A stretch of DNA of 64,000 bases, from contig NZ_JAFIMU010000004.1 in the NCBI RefSeq assembly GCF_017302985.1, positions 124,001-188,000 on the forward strand. The letters run 5' to 3'. The notes beneath the pieces are model-generated. The model was given only the letters and a program-made list of their open reading frames with translations. It was not told where the DNA came from and did no database searches. This DNA comes from Corallococcus macrosporus. GTDB taxonomy: Bacteria; Myxococcota; Myxococcia; Myxococcales; Myxococcaceae. Position numbers and translations under genes: made by a program. Numbering within the stretch: the stretch's first letter is position 1; every line of letters starts with the position of its first letter. This document shows positions 26,404 through 60,978 of this stretch, piece by piece.

Positions 26404-29024
26404 ACCCCAGCGAACGGCTCCTCAAGCAGTTCCGCGACCTGGTCACGGTCCGTCTGGAGCGCATCAACCGCTCCCTGATGGAGCTGGAGTCCGGGGGCAA
26501 CCTGGAGGCCGGGCAGCGGGTGCTGCGCGAGCTGCACGGGCTCAAGGGCGAGGCCCGGATGATGGGCTTCAACGAGATCAACACGCTCGCGCACGAGATG
26601 GAGGAGTTGGTCCGGTGCGCGGAGCCGCAGCGCTACCGCCTGTCGTCGGAGTCCACCGACGCGCTGCTCGCCACGGCGGACACGGTGCTGGCGCTGTCAG
26701 GTGCGCTCCAGGCGGGAGAGCCGCTGCTGGCGGTGGAGACGCTGGTGGCGACGCTGCAGCAACAGGTCGTCGTGGAGTCCGCGCGTCCGCTGGGAGAAGG
26801 CGGGAGGGCCGCGAAGGGGGAGGGGACGCAGGGAGCGTCGCATCTGATCGTACCGGACCGCCGGGAGCCATCAGGATCCGTGGTGGTCCCCGCGCAATGG
26901 GGCGTACCGGCAGGAGGCTCGTCTCCAGGAACCACCGCGTCGCAGTACCTCGCCGCGGCCCTCCGCGCTGATCCGTCCGGAGCTTCGACAGGCCACGGCG
27001 AAGGGAACCCCGCTGGATCCGCGTCGGGGCCGCACGGTGCGCACCCGGGAGGCTCCGCGTCGGGTGGCGCGGGAAGCTCGCACCTTGTTGCTCCTGCGAC
27101 CGGAGGCGCGCACCTCGTGGCGCCCACTCCTGGAAGCGCGGGCCTGCATCCGGGCAGCAGCGCCACCGGAAGCCCGGGCGGCGCGCACCTCGTAGTGCCC
27201 TCGACGGGCGCTTCCTCGAACACGCACCTCACCGCGTCCCCCAGCACGCGGACAGCAGACACCGCACACCCGCGCCCTTCTGCCGGCGCCGCGCCGAAGC
27301 CCGGCACCACGGTGCGCACGGGCGACGTCCGCATGGACACGGCCGTGCGCATCGGCGTGGCCAGCCTGGACATGCTCACCAGCGCGGTCACCAACCTGGG
27401 CCAGGTGGCCCGCCGCCGTGAGCTGGCCACCGCGCGCCGCCTGGAGCTCGTGCGCGAACTGAGCGAACTGGCCCGCGTCGCGGAGGACCTGGGCCCCGCG
27501 GGCCTCGCGCTCGCGGAGCGCCTGGGCCGCGCCAAGGAACTGGCAGCCACCCTGCACCGCGAGGCCAAGCTGCTCGCCAACGCGGAGCTGCGCGACCTGA
27601 GCCAGGTGTCGGAGGAGATCCAGGGCCTGCGCATGCTGCCCCTCTCCGTCCTCTTCGAACCCTACCCCCGCATGGTCCGTGACCTCGCGAGAGAGCTGGG
27701 CAAGGAGGTGGAGCTCGTCGTGGACGGCGAGGACACCCGCGCGGACCGCTCCGTCGTGGAGGCCCTGCGCGAACCCCTCATGCACCTGGTCCGCAACGCG
27801 CTGGACCACGGCCTGGAGACGCGCGTGGACCGCGTCGCCTCCGGCAAGCACCCCCGGGGCTGCCTCACCCTGCGCGCCGCCCGCGAGGGCAGCCGCATCA
27901 TCCTGCGCGTGGAGGACGACGGCGCGGGCATGGACCCCGCGCTCCTGCGGCGCGTGGCCGTGCGCCGGGGAATGCTGGACGAGCCCGGCGCCAACGCCCT
28001 GTCCGACGCCGCCGCGCGCGACCTCGTCTTCCTGCCCGGCTTCACCTCGCGCGAGGTGGTCACCGACCTGTCAGGTCGGGGCGTGGGACTGGACGCCGTG
28101 CGCACCTCCCTCCAGGCCCTGGGCGGCGACGTGGGCGTGGAGTCCGCGCCCGGCTGGGGCACCATCTTCACCCTGCGCGTCCCGGTGTCCCTCACCGTCG
28201 CGCCCCTGCTCTTCGTCCAGGTCTTCGACGAGACGCTGGCCCTCAGCGCCGTCCACGTCTCCCGCGCCGTCAAGGTGGACGCCTCCGAGGTGGGAGAGGT
28301 CGCCGGCCGTCCCACCCTGCGCATGGAGGGCCGCGTGCTGCCCTTCGCCTCGCTGGCGTCCCTGCTGGGGCTCGCCACCGAGCGCCCCGCCCGGGAGGGG
28401 GAGCTGGTGCTGGTGGTGAAGGGCCAGGGCATGGAGGCCGCACTGGCGGTGGACCGGGTGCTGGAGGAGCGCGTCCAGGCCATCCTCCCGCTGAAGGGCA
28501 TCCTCGCGCGCTTCACGCACCTCACTGGCGCCACGTCGCTCGCGGACGGACGGCTGGCCATGGTGCTGTCCGCGGCCGCGCTGGCGGCGGGCGTGCACGG
28601 CACCGTGCCCCTGAAGCTCGCCCGGCCGCCGGTGCGCGCGCCCGCGCCGCGCCGGCGGCGCATCCTCGTGGTGGACGACTCGCCCCTCACCCGCGAACTG
28701 GTGGCCAACCTGCTGGAGGCGGTGGGATACGACACCCTCCGGGCGGCGGACGGCCCCGCCGCGCTGGACCTGCTGGCGCAGGAGGGCGCGCCGGTGGAGC
28801 TGGTCGTCACCGACCTGGAGATGCCGGAGATGGACGGCGTGGAGCTCACCCGGCGCCTGAAGTCCGACCCTGTCCGGGGCCGCCTGCCCGTCGTCATCCT
28901 CACCACCCGGGGAGGAGAGGCGGACCGGGCGCGTGGGCTGGCGGCCGGGGCGGACGGCTACATCACCAAGGGCGACCTCGTCCGCCAGGACCTGGTGGAC
29001 GTCGTGGGTCGGCTGCTGGGCTGA
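26400..29024 (+). CDS. cheA: CheA histidine kinase fused to a C-terminal receiver
   Basis: An 874-residue CheA-CheY hybrid. The HPt domain is at about 1-115, with His46 in LHGLKGEARMMGF. A long low-complexity Gly/Ser/Pro/Ala linker covers about 140-300 and carries repeated HLVAP-like motifs. Dimerisation and ATPase domains follow (HLVRNALDHGLE, VEDDGAGMDP, LSGRGVGLDAV), then a CheW-like domain, then a receiver at about 755-874 with Asp805 in VVTDLEMPEMDG. The fused receiver may act as a phosphate sink or output, since no separate CheY is present. It starts with GTG overlapping the receptor stop. Confidence 0.94.
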   Translation: MNPSERLLKQFRDLVTVRLERINRSLMELESGGNLEAGQRVLRELHGLKGEARMMGFNEINTLAHEMEELVRCAEPQRYRLSSESTDALLATADTVLALSGALQAGEPLLAVETLVATLQQQVVVESARPLGEGGRAAKGEGTQGASHLIVPDRREPSGSVVVPAQWGVPAGGSSPGTTASQYLAAALRADPSGASTGHGEGNPAGSASGPHGAHPGGSASGGAGSSHLVAPATGGAHLVAPTPGSAGLHPGSSATGSPGGAHLVVPSTGASSNTHLTASPSTRTADTAHPRPSAGAAPKPGTTVRTGDVRMDTAVRIGVASLDMLTSAVTNLGQVARRRELATARRLELVRELSELARVAEDLGPAGLALAERLGRAKELAATLHREAKLLANAELRDLSQVSEEIQGLRMLPLSVLFEPYPRMVRDLARELGKEVELVVDGEDTRADRSVVEALREPLMHLVRNALDHGLETRVDRVASGKHPRGCLTLRAAREGSRIILRVEDDGAGMDPALLRRVAVRRGMLDEPGANALSDAAARDLVFLPGFTSREVVTDLSGRGVGLDAVRTSLQALGGDVGVESAPGWGTIFTLRVPVSLTVAPLLFVQVFDETLALSAVHVSRAVKVDASEVGEVAGRPTLRMEGRVLPFASLASLLGLATERPAREGELVLVVKGQGMEAALAVDRVLEERVQAILPLKGILARFTHLTGATSLADGRLAMVLSAAALAAGVHGTVPLKLARPPVRAPAPRRRRILVVDDSPLTRELVANLLEAVGYDTLRAADGPAALDLLAQEGAPVELVVTDLEMPEMDGVELTRRLKSDPVRGRLPVVILTTRGGEADRARGLAAGADGYITKGDLVRQDLVDVVGRLLG

Positions 29025-29065
29025 AATCCCCGGACGTTCGCGGACGCCCGGGGACCCCCTCGCAT

Positions 29066-29074
29066 TGCTATACT
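29066..29074 (+). promoter_or_regulatory. Possible extended -10 element upstream of cheB
   Basis: TGC followed directly by TATACT (29069-29074) is an extended -10 pattern 31 bp before the cheB ATG, in the only real gap (80 bp) inside the che operon. No good -35 is visible. Confidence 0.35.
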
Positions 29075-29104
29075 CCCGCGGCGCGTACGGGGTATTGAAC
29101 GGTC

Positions 29105-30163
29105 ATGGGCAAGAAAGTGTCGGTGCTGGTGGTGGATGACTCGGTCATCTGCCGCCAGCTCATCAGCGCGGCGTTGAGCGACGACCCGGACATCCAGGTC
29201 GTTGGCACCGCCGCGAACGGCCAGGAGGCCGTTGCCCTCACGAAGGAGCTGCGCCCCCACGTCATCACCATGGACGTGGACATGCCCGTCATGGACGGGC
29301 TCACGGCCGTGGAACACATCATGGCCGAGGTCCCCACGCCCATCCTGGTGCTGACGGGAGATCCGCGCTCGCAGGCCCCCGCGCTCACGTACCGCGCGCT
29401 GGAGCTGGGCGCGCTGGCGCTGCAGATCAAGCCCTCCATCGACGCGGGGCCGGAGGCGTGGAACCTCACCAAGGAGGTGAAGCTCATCTCCTCCGTGCGC
29501 GTCATCCGCCACGTGCGTGGCCAGAAGCGCGGCGCGCCCGGGATGCCGCACACGCCCGTCCCGGCGCTGCCCGCGGCCTCCATGGGCATCGTCGCGGTGG
29601 CCGCCAGCACGGGCGGTCCCCAGGTGCTCTACCGGATGCTGTCGGAGCTGCCGGCGGACTTCCCGGCGCCCATCGTCATCGTCCAGCACATCAACGCCGC
29701 CTTCTCGGAGTCGCTGGCCAGTTGGCTCGCCAACGCGAGCAAGCTGAAGGTCCGGCTGGCCGGGGACGGGGACACGCTGACGCCGGGCATGGTGTTGGTG
29801 GCGCCGCCGGATCAGCACATGGTGGTGCCCGTGCGCGGGCGCGTGGCGCTCAAGGCCGGCGTGGAGCGCGACGGGCACATGCCCAGCGGCACCGTGCTGC
29901 TGGAGAGCGTGGCGAAGTCCTACGGCCGGCGCGCGGTCGGCGTGGTGCTCACCGGCATGGGCGCGGACGGGGCGGACGGGCTCCTGGCCATCAAGCAGGC
30001 CGGTGGCCTGGCGCTGGCGCAGAACGAGGAGTCCTGCGTCGTGTTCGGCATGCCGGGCGCGGCGGTGGAGCGCAAGGCGGTGGACCACCTCATCCACGGC
30101 GATGACGTCGCGGCCACCCTGGCGCGGCTGGCGCGAGGAGAGTCGTTGGCCGTCGGCCGCTGA
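29105..30163 (+). CDS. cheB: Chemotaxis protein-glutamate methylesterase CheB
   Basis: A 352-residue receptor demethylase/deamidase. The receiver at 1-125 has [10 protein letters not shown] and phospho-acceptor Asp57 in [13 protein letters not shown]. The linker leads to the esterase with catalytic Ser168 in AASTGGPQ, His195 in IVQHIN and Asp288 in [11 protein letters not shown]. All catalytic residues are present, so it should be active on the two receptors of the operon. It is followed 11 nt later by cheR. Confidence 0.95.
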   Translation: MGKKVSVLVVDDSVICRQLISAALSDDPDIQVVGTAANGQEAVALTKELRPHVITMDVDMPVMDGLTAVEHIMAEVPTPILVLTGDPRSQAPALTYRALELGALALQIKPSIDAGPEAWNLTKEVKLISSVRVIRHVRGQKRGAPGMPHTPVPALPAASMGIVAVAASTGGPQVLYRMLSELPADFPAPIVIVQHINAAFSESLASWLANASKLKVRLAGDGDTLTPGMVLVAPPDQHMVVPVRGRVALKAGVERDGHMPSGTVLLESVAKSYGRRAVGVVLTGMGADGADGLLAIKQAGGLALAQNEESCVVFGMPGAAVERKAVDHLIHGDDVAATLARLARGESLAVGR

Positions 30164-30174
30164 CCGCGCGCGCG

Positions 30175-31374
30175 ATGACGCCTTCTTCCGAGCGCTGGGC
30201 TCCCGTCCACGCCTGGCTTCAGGCGCACACGGGCATGGCGCTGAGCGGAGCCCAGCGGCGGCGGCTGGACGCGCGGCTGGAGGCGCTGGGACACGACGCA
30301 GGCCCGGCGCAGCTCGCGGCGCACCTGCGCGCTCCCTCGGGCGCGGCGGACCTGGCCCGGCTGGTGGACGCGGTGGCGGTGCACACGTCGGAGGTGTTCC
30401 GGGACGAGGTGCAGCTCGCCGCCTTCCGCCAGCACGTGCTGTCGCCCCGCATCCAGCGCTCGAAGGCGCCGCTGCGCGTGTGGAGCGCGGGCTGCGCTGC
30501 GGGCGAGGAGGTCGCCACGCTGCTCCTGCTGATGGCGCAGGAGGGCGCGGACCCGGCCAGCCGCGTGCTGGGCACGGACATCTCCGAGCAGGTGCTCACC
30601 CGGGCGCGCGAGCTGAGCTTCCCGGCGGAGGCGCTCCGGCGCGTCCCGGACGTGTCGCGCGCGCGCTACTTCGAGCCGAAGGGCCGGCGCCACGCGCTGG
30701 TGGAGTCGCTGCGCACGCAGGCGGAGTTCCGGCGCCACAACCTGATGGAGGCCCCCTATCCGGAGGCCCCGGGCGGCGGCGGGTTCGACGTCATCTTCTG
30801 CCGCAACGTCCTCATCTACTTCACCCCGGAGGCCTTCCAGCGCACGGTGCGCGGCCTGGGCGAAAGGCTCGCCCCCGGCGGCGTGCTGGTGCTGTCCGCC
30901 GCGGAGCCGCTGCTCCAGGTCCCTCCGGAGCTGCGGCTGTTGCCCAGCGAGCAGGCCTTCTTCTACGTGCGCGAGGACGCCCCGGCCGTGGAGTCCTCCC
31001 GGCCGAAGCGGAGCGCGAGCGGCACCGGCCCTTCCGGGCCCGCCTCCCCGGAGGAGCTCGCCAGGGCGGAGGCGGACTGGCTGTTCTCGTGCGTGCTCGA
31101 CGGGGCCTCCACGGGCGTCCCCGACGCGCATTCGGAGCGCGACCTGCGCCGGTGCCTGGAGCTGGATCCGGACCACGTCGCCGCCCGCTACCTGCTGGGC
31201 CTGGTGCTGGAGCAGTGCGGCCAGCCCGGCGCGGCCCTGGAGGCGTACCGCCGGGCCCTGCGGGCGGTGGAGTCGGGCCGGGCGCGGCCGGTGCCCTTCT
31301 TCCTCAACCTGCCCCGGCTCCGGGTGGCCTGCGCCCGGGCCGTGGAGCGGCTGGAGGCCGAGGGGCCTCGCTGA
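30175..31374 (+). CDS. cheR: Chemotaxis methyltransferase CheR with C-terminal TPR-like tail
   Basis: A 399-residue SAM-dependent methyltransferase that methylates receptor glutamates. The N-terminal helical domain contains VHTSEVFRDEVQL; the SAM site is VWSAGCAAGEEVATLLLL; the second signature is VIFCRNVLIYFTPEAF. After about residue 280 a Pro/Ser linker joins a short tetratricopeptide-like region (CLELDPDHVAARYLLGLVLE), as in CheR proteins that also bind partner proteins. It is the last gene of the che operon. Confidence 0.94.
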   Translation: MTPSSERWAPVHAWLQAHTGMALSGAQRRRLDARLEALGHDAGPAQLAAHLRAPSGAADLARLVDAVAVHTSEVFRDEVQLAAFRQHVLSPRIQRSKAPLRVWSAGCAAGEEVATLLLLMAQEGADPASRVLGTDISEQVLTRARELSFPAEALRRVPDVSRARYFEPKGRRHALVESLRTQAEFRRHNLMEAPYPEAPGGGGFDVIFCRNVLIYFTPEAFQRTVRGLGERLAPGGVLVLSAAEPLLQVPPELRLLPSEQAFFYVREDAPAVESSRPKRSASGTGPSGPASPEELARAEADWLFSCVLDGASTGVPDAHSERDLRRCLELDPDHVAARYLLGLVLEQCGQPGAALEAYRRALRAVESGRARPVPFFLNLPRLRVACARAVERLEAEGPR

Positions 31375-31453
31375 AGGAGGGCAGGGGGTGGCCCGCCCGC
31401 TCGCTGAAACAGAAGCGGCGCGCGGGGCGCTTTGGACCTAGTATGCCCACCCC

Positions 31454-32323
31454 ATGCGCAGGCTCGTGCTCCTTGCCCTGTTGACCGCCGCCGTTCCCGG
31501 CTGTTTCTACCCCGCCGACCGCGGCCGTGCCCTTGAAGCCAAGGTCGACCGGCTGGGCGCGGACAACGCGAAGATGGCCGCGGAGCTGAAGGAGGCGCGC
31601 GACCAGCTCGCCGCCACCCAGCCGAAGATCGACGAGAAGGTCGCCCAGGTGACCCAGGCCCTGCAGAGCCTGGACACGGCCGCGCGCCGCAAGGACGCGG
31701 ACATCGGCGTGCAGTTCCAGAAGACGGTGGAGGACCTGGCGCAGCTGCGCGGCCAGGTGGAGACGTACCTCTACAAGATTGGTGAACTGGAGGCCGCGCT
31801 CGGCAAGAGCACGGAGGAGACGAACCAGCGGCTGCTGGCGCTCCAGGGCACGGAGGCGGTGAAGGAGGCCGAGGCGAAGAAGAAGGCCGAGGAGCTCCAG
31901 CGCCCCACGGACAAGAAGGAGTTCCTCGCGCTCGCGCAGGAGAAGGCCAAGGCCGGCGACGCGCTGGTCGCGCGCCAGCTCTACAACGAGTTCGTGAAGA
32001 AGTGGCCCAAGGACGCGCTCGTCGGCGAGGCGCACTTCGGCCTGGGCGAGACGTACTTCACCGAGTCCAAGTGCCGCGAGGCCCTCTTCGAGTACGGCAA
32101 GGTGGTGCAGGACTTCGCGAAGACGCCGTCCGCGCCGGACGCGTACCTGCGCTCCTCCGACTGCTTCCAGAAGCTGAAGATGAAGGAGGAGTCGAAGCTG
32201 GCGCTGGAGGAGCTGGTGAAGAGCTACCCCAAGTCGGACGCCGCCAAGACGGCCAAGGCGAAGCTGGCGGAGCTGGAGAAGAAGGCCGCGCCCGCGCCCG
32301 CTCCGAAGAAGGCGAAGAAGTGA
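31454..32323 (+). CDS. Coiled-coil/TPR outer-envelope lipoprotein (YbgF/CpoB-like)
   Basis: A 289-residue lipoprotein with lipobox VPGC (Cys17). Residues about 25-145 are a long coiled coil; residues about 160-270 are TPR repeats of the Tol-Pal YbgF type (ALVARQLYNEFVKKWPKDAL, EAHFGLGETYFTESKCREA, EESKLALEELVKSYPKSDAA), followed by a Lys/Ala/Pro tail. This is the CpoB/YbgF plan, so a role in coordinating the outer envelope is likely, but tol-pal genes are not adjacent. Its stop overlaps the start of the selenoprotein gene (GTGA), so the two are co-translated. Confidence 0.85.
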   Translation: MRRLVLLALLTAAVPGCFYPADRGRALEAKVDRLGADNAKMAAELKEARDQLAATQPKIDEKVAQVTQALQSLDTAARRKDADIGVQFQKTVEDLAQLRGQVETYLYKIGELEAALGKSTEETNQRLLALQGTEAVKEAEAKKKAEELQRPTDKKEFLALAQEKAKAGDALVARQLYNEFVKKWPKDALVGEAHFGLGETYFTESKCREALFEYGKVVQDFAKTPSAPDAYLRSSDCFQKLKMKEESKLALEELVKSYPKSDAAKTAKAKLAELEKKAAPAPAPKKAKK

Positions 32324-33444
32324 GCCCCCGCGTGCCGAAGCTCGCCGCCCTGGCGCTGCTGCTGCTCCTGCCCCTGGTGGCGGGTGCCGCGCCGAAGAAG
32401 CTCGTGCTGCTCTTCACGGGAGACAACGGGGGCGAAGTCGCCCCCTGTGGTTGACGCCACAACCCGTCTGGCGGTCTGGCCAGACGAAAGACGGTCCTGA
32501 CGCAGGAGCGCGCGAAGGGCGTGCCGGTGCTCGCACTGGACGCGGGCAACGCGCTCTTTAAAACCCTGGCGGACGGCCAGGATGCGACGGCGAAGCCTCG
32601 CGCGGAGCTGTTGTTGGCGCAGCTGGACGCGCAGGGCTACGCGGCGATGGCCGTGGGCCAGCGCGACCTCGTGCTGGGCGTGGACTTCCTGAAGAAGAAG
32701 ACGAAGGGCGCGAAGCTGAAGCTCGTCTCCGCGAACCTCGTGGACGCGAAGGGGCAGCCGCTCTTTCCCGCCTCGGTGGTGACGACCGTGGGCGGGCTGA
32801 AGGTGGGCGTCATCGGCGTGTCGCCCGCGTCCGAGGACGGCGCGGCCGTGCTGCCCGAGGGCGTCCGGGGCCTGCCGGTGGGGCCGGCGGTGGCCGCGGA
32901 GGTGAAGCGCCTGCGCCAGAAGGAGCAGGTGGAGCTGGTGGTGCTGCTCGCGGCGGTGCCCTACGTGGAGGCCGTGAAGCTGGCCCAGGGCGCCGAGGGC
33001 GTGGACTTCGTGGTGCAGTCGCACGACGGGCGCGGCGTGGGCATGGCGCAGCGCCAGGGCGTGTCCACGCTGGTGCCGCCCGGAGAGCGCGGCCGCCAGG
33101 TCGCGAGGCTGGAGGTGTCCGTGGAGGGCACGGGCCCCTTCACCGACCTCTCCGAGGCCAACCGCGCCCGGGAGAACCAGCGCATGGTGGAGGCGAACAT
33201 CGCGCGGGTGCAGGAGCGCCTGAAGCTGGAGAAGGGCGAGGACACGCGCCGCTCGCTCCAGGAGACGCTGGCCTCCTTCGAGTCCCGGCGCGACGCGCTG
33301 GCCCGCACGGCGGCGGCGCAGGGCCCGGCGACGGGGCGCACCTACCTGCTGACGTACCTGCAACTGGGCGCGGACGTCGCGTCGGATGCCGCCGTCCAGA
33401 AGCAAGTGGAGCGCGTCGAGCCACCCGGCTCCGCGGGTCACTGA
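32320..33444 (+). CDS. Exported selenoprotein with Cys-Gly-Sec motif, metallophosphatase-like fold
   Basis: One frame of 375 codons interrupted by a single in-frame TGA at 32452-32454. Reading it as selenocysteine gives 374 residues with Cys43-Gly44-Sec45 (VAPCGU), then PSGGLARR, typical of a 5'-nucleotidase-like family in which I recall Cys at this place (PCGC). Residues 1-25 form a signal peptide (LAALALLLLLPLVAGA). The fold shows LFTGDNGGEVAPCG, VLALDAGNALF, AVGQRDL and VGVIGV, but the usual metal ligands (D.H, GNHE) are replaced, so phosphatase activity is doubtful. A coiled coil lies near 290-340. The bSECIS hairpin follows the TGA. No good start or ribosome-binding site exists after the TGA, which argues against two genes. 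Confidence 0.85.
32465..32486 (+). promoter_or_regulatory. Bacterial SECIS element (selenocysteine insertion hairpin)
   Basis: CGTCTGGC (32465-32472) pairs perfectly with GCCAGACG (32479-32486) over the loop GGTCTG (32473-32478). The loop contains GGUCU, which SelB recognises in E. coli fdhF, and begins 18 nt after the TGA, the same spacing that I count in fdhF. The stem is eight uninterrupted pairs and lies within the coding sequence. Confidence 0.88.
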
Positions 33445-33464
33445 GCTTCCCTGCGGAAAACCCA

Positions 33465-33486
33465 CCCCGTCCATCCTGGGACGGGG
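33465..33486 (+). terminator. Candidate terminator hairpin after the selenoprotein gene
   Basis: CCCCGTCC (33465-33472) and GGACGGGG (33479-33486) form an 8-bp perfect stem with a 6-nt loop, 20 bp after the stop codon. No T-run follows on the plus strand, so it would be a weak intrinsic terminator. Confidence 0.45.
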
Positions 33487-33488
33487 CC

Positions 33489-33503
33489 TGAAACACTGTT
33501 TCA
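33489..33503. promoter_or_regulatory. Operator-like dyad TGAAAC-N3-GTTTCA
   Basis: A perfect 6-bp inverted repeat with a 3-bp centre, 240 bp before the NRPS start. GAAAC-N2/4-GTTTC patterns are typical of TetR-family sites such as that of PsrA; which regulator would bind here is unknown. Confidence 0.4.
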
Positions 33504-33532
33504 TTCGCCGGTTCCAGCCCTGCTGGAGGGCA

Positions 33533-33647
33533 GGCAGGCCGCGCGTCATGGAACGCATGGCAGGCCGCTGTTCGACCGAATAATGTGAACAGCAGGTTTT
33601 ATGGCCACCCCCCACGCTGCTCGCGCGACGAGCGGCAGGCCGCGCGT
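33533..33647 (+). repeat. Short direct repeats upstream of the NRPS gene
   Basis: GGCAGGCCGCGCGT occurs at 33533-33546 and 33634-33647, 101 bp apart, and the core GGCAGGCCGC again at 33559-33568. They lie in the 297-bp non-coding region that holds the likely NRPS promoter and may be binding sites. Confidence 0.4.
33567..33593. promoter_or_regulatory. Operator-like dyad GCTGTTC-N13-GAACAGC
   Basis: A perfect 7-bp inverted repeat with a 13-bp AT-rich centre containing AATAAT, about 150 bp before the NRPS start codon. Its size and position suit a dimeric regulator covering a promoter. The local AT-richness (33574-33604) is exceptional for this window. Confidence 0.45.
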
Positions 33648-33741
33648 GATCGACATTTGGCGACATTGACCCGAGGGCCCGCGTCCGGAGTACCGGGCGT
33701 CCCTCCAGGCCGTGCCGCGTCCAGAGTGCGGAGTCCATCCG

Positions 33742-59861
<26,120 letters not shown>

Positions 59862-59865
<4 letters not shown>

Positions 59866-60320
59866 CCGTTGAAACATCCGAGACATCGCGCGGGGGCTCG
59901 CCATGGCCCAACCGCCTCATCCTGGCCGTGTGGTTCGTGTGCTTCTCCGTGGGCTCCCTGGTCCACATCCTCACCGTGGCCAAGTTCGGCCTCTTCGCGA
60001 ACGACCCGTCGGATCCGCTGCCCACGGGCTTCGTCGTCGTGAACGAGCTGTTCACCGTCCTCAACCCGCTCACCATCCTGCTGCTCATCTTCAAGCGGCG
60101 CGCGGGCATCGTGTCGGCGCTGGGCGTGGTGGCGCTCGTCTTCGCCCTCAACATCGCGCTGATGGTGTGGTTCTGGGTCGCGAAGCACCACCTGCACACC
60201 GTGTGGCTGTACCTCAACGGCACCATGGGCGTGTTCATGGCCGCCACCGCCCGGCGCCTGTGGCGGGCCGCCCCTCCGGCGGGGGCCCTCCCACCCGTCA
60301 CCACCCCGAGTCCTACCTAG
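59862..60320 (+). CDS. Four-helix membrane protein coupled to the NRPS
   Basis: A 152-residue membrane protein with four hydrophobic segments ([68 protein letters not shown]) and polar ends. I do not recognise the family. Its ATG overlaps the NRPS stop (ATGA), so the two are co-translated. This position suggests a part in export, immunity or product handling, but only by context. An A/P-rich tail ends the protein. Confidence 0.8.
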
Positions 60321-60400
60321 CCCCCGTCCCCCTGGCTGGTCCCCAGTCGGCCCCGGGGGAGGCGTCCCCGAGGAGAAACCCTCCGTCCGGACGCGCATCC

Positions 60401-60429
60401 TTGAGAATGGACGGGGCGGTCGGTATAAG
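60401..60429 (+). promoter_or_regulatory. Sigma-70-type promoter of rpmE
   Basis: TTGAGA (60401-60406), a 17-nt spacer and TATAAG (60424-60429) form a near-consensus promoter 70 bp before the rpmE start. It isolates rpmE from the NRPS operon. Confidence 0.7.
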
Positions 60430-60498
60430 CCCCGACCCACTACAACGCTGGACCTCCCTCCCATCCTGGGCGGGGGCAAGGCGCACTGGAGAGAAGCC

Positions 60499-60747
60499 AT
60501 GAAGCCCGAACTGCACCCGGTCTATCCGCCCTCCCGCATCACCTGCGCGTGCGGCAACGTCGTCGAGACCAAGTCCACCCGCGGCTCGTTCAGCGTGGAA
60601 GTCTGCTCGAACTGCCACCCGTTCTTCACCGGCAAGTACAAGCTGCTGGACACGGCCGGCCGCATCGACCGCTTCAAGAAGAAGTACGCGAACAACGCGC
60701 CGGCCGCCAAGAAGGGCGCGAAGGCCGCCGAGCCCGAGAAGGCGTAG
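60499..60747 (+). CDS. rpmE: Ribosomal protein bL31, zinc-binding form
   Basis: An 82-residue component of the large ribosomal subunit. The zinc ligands are present (ITCACGNVV and [12 protein letters not shown]), marking the C+ form. The core [17 protein letters not shown] is typical; the C-terminal Lys/Ala-rich tail is somewhat longer than usual. It is transcribed from its own promoter, with GAGAGAAG before the ATG. Confidence 0.96.
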   Translation: MKPELHPVYPPSRITCACGNVVETKSTRGSFSVEVCSNCHPFFTGKYKLLDTAGRIDRFKKKYANNAPAAKKGAKAAEPEKA

Positions 60748-60776
60748 TCCTTCGGCTCTACAGCATCCGCAGTACC

Positions 60777-60794
60777 CCACGAGCAGGGTCGTGG
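60777..60794 (+). terminator. Weak hairpin after rpmE
   Basis: CCACGA (60777-60782) pairs with TCGTGG (60789-60794) around GCAGGG, about 30 bp after the rpmE stop. No T-run follows. It is a possible but weak terminator. Confidence 0.25.
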
Positions 60795-60978
60795 AGGGCC
60801 TCGAAGGACAGAGGCGCTCCCCGCCCTGCTCGCGGTGTTTCAGCTCCAGGCGCTCGTCAAATTTTCGCGCGCGATTCGAGTGCTACAGGCAATCACAGGC
60901 TGATTTCTTTACGTAGCACCCAACCGACCGCACAGTCCGCCGCGTCCCAGAGACGTCTGTCCCAAAGACGGAGGCGTG

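Noticed and set aside
32452..32454. TGA read as a true stop, making two genes or a pseudogene
   Set aside because: The frame is intact on both sides with no frameshift, no good start follows, and a SECIS-type hairpin with a GGUCUG loop sits at the correct spacing. A chance nonsense mutation would not bring this structure.
33558..33573. Sigma-54 promoter (TGGCA...TG) before the NRPS
   Set aside because: The -12 element does not show the required GC at the fixed distance from the GG of the -24 element.
33533..33647. CRISPR-like repeat array before the NRPS
   Set aside because: Only two to three short copies with unequal spacing and no spacers; more like protein-binding sites.
60321..60978. 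tRNA or other structured RNA around rpmE
   Set aside because: No cloverleaf or acceptor-stem pairing was found; only a promoter and a weak hairpin.
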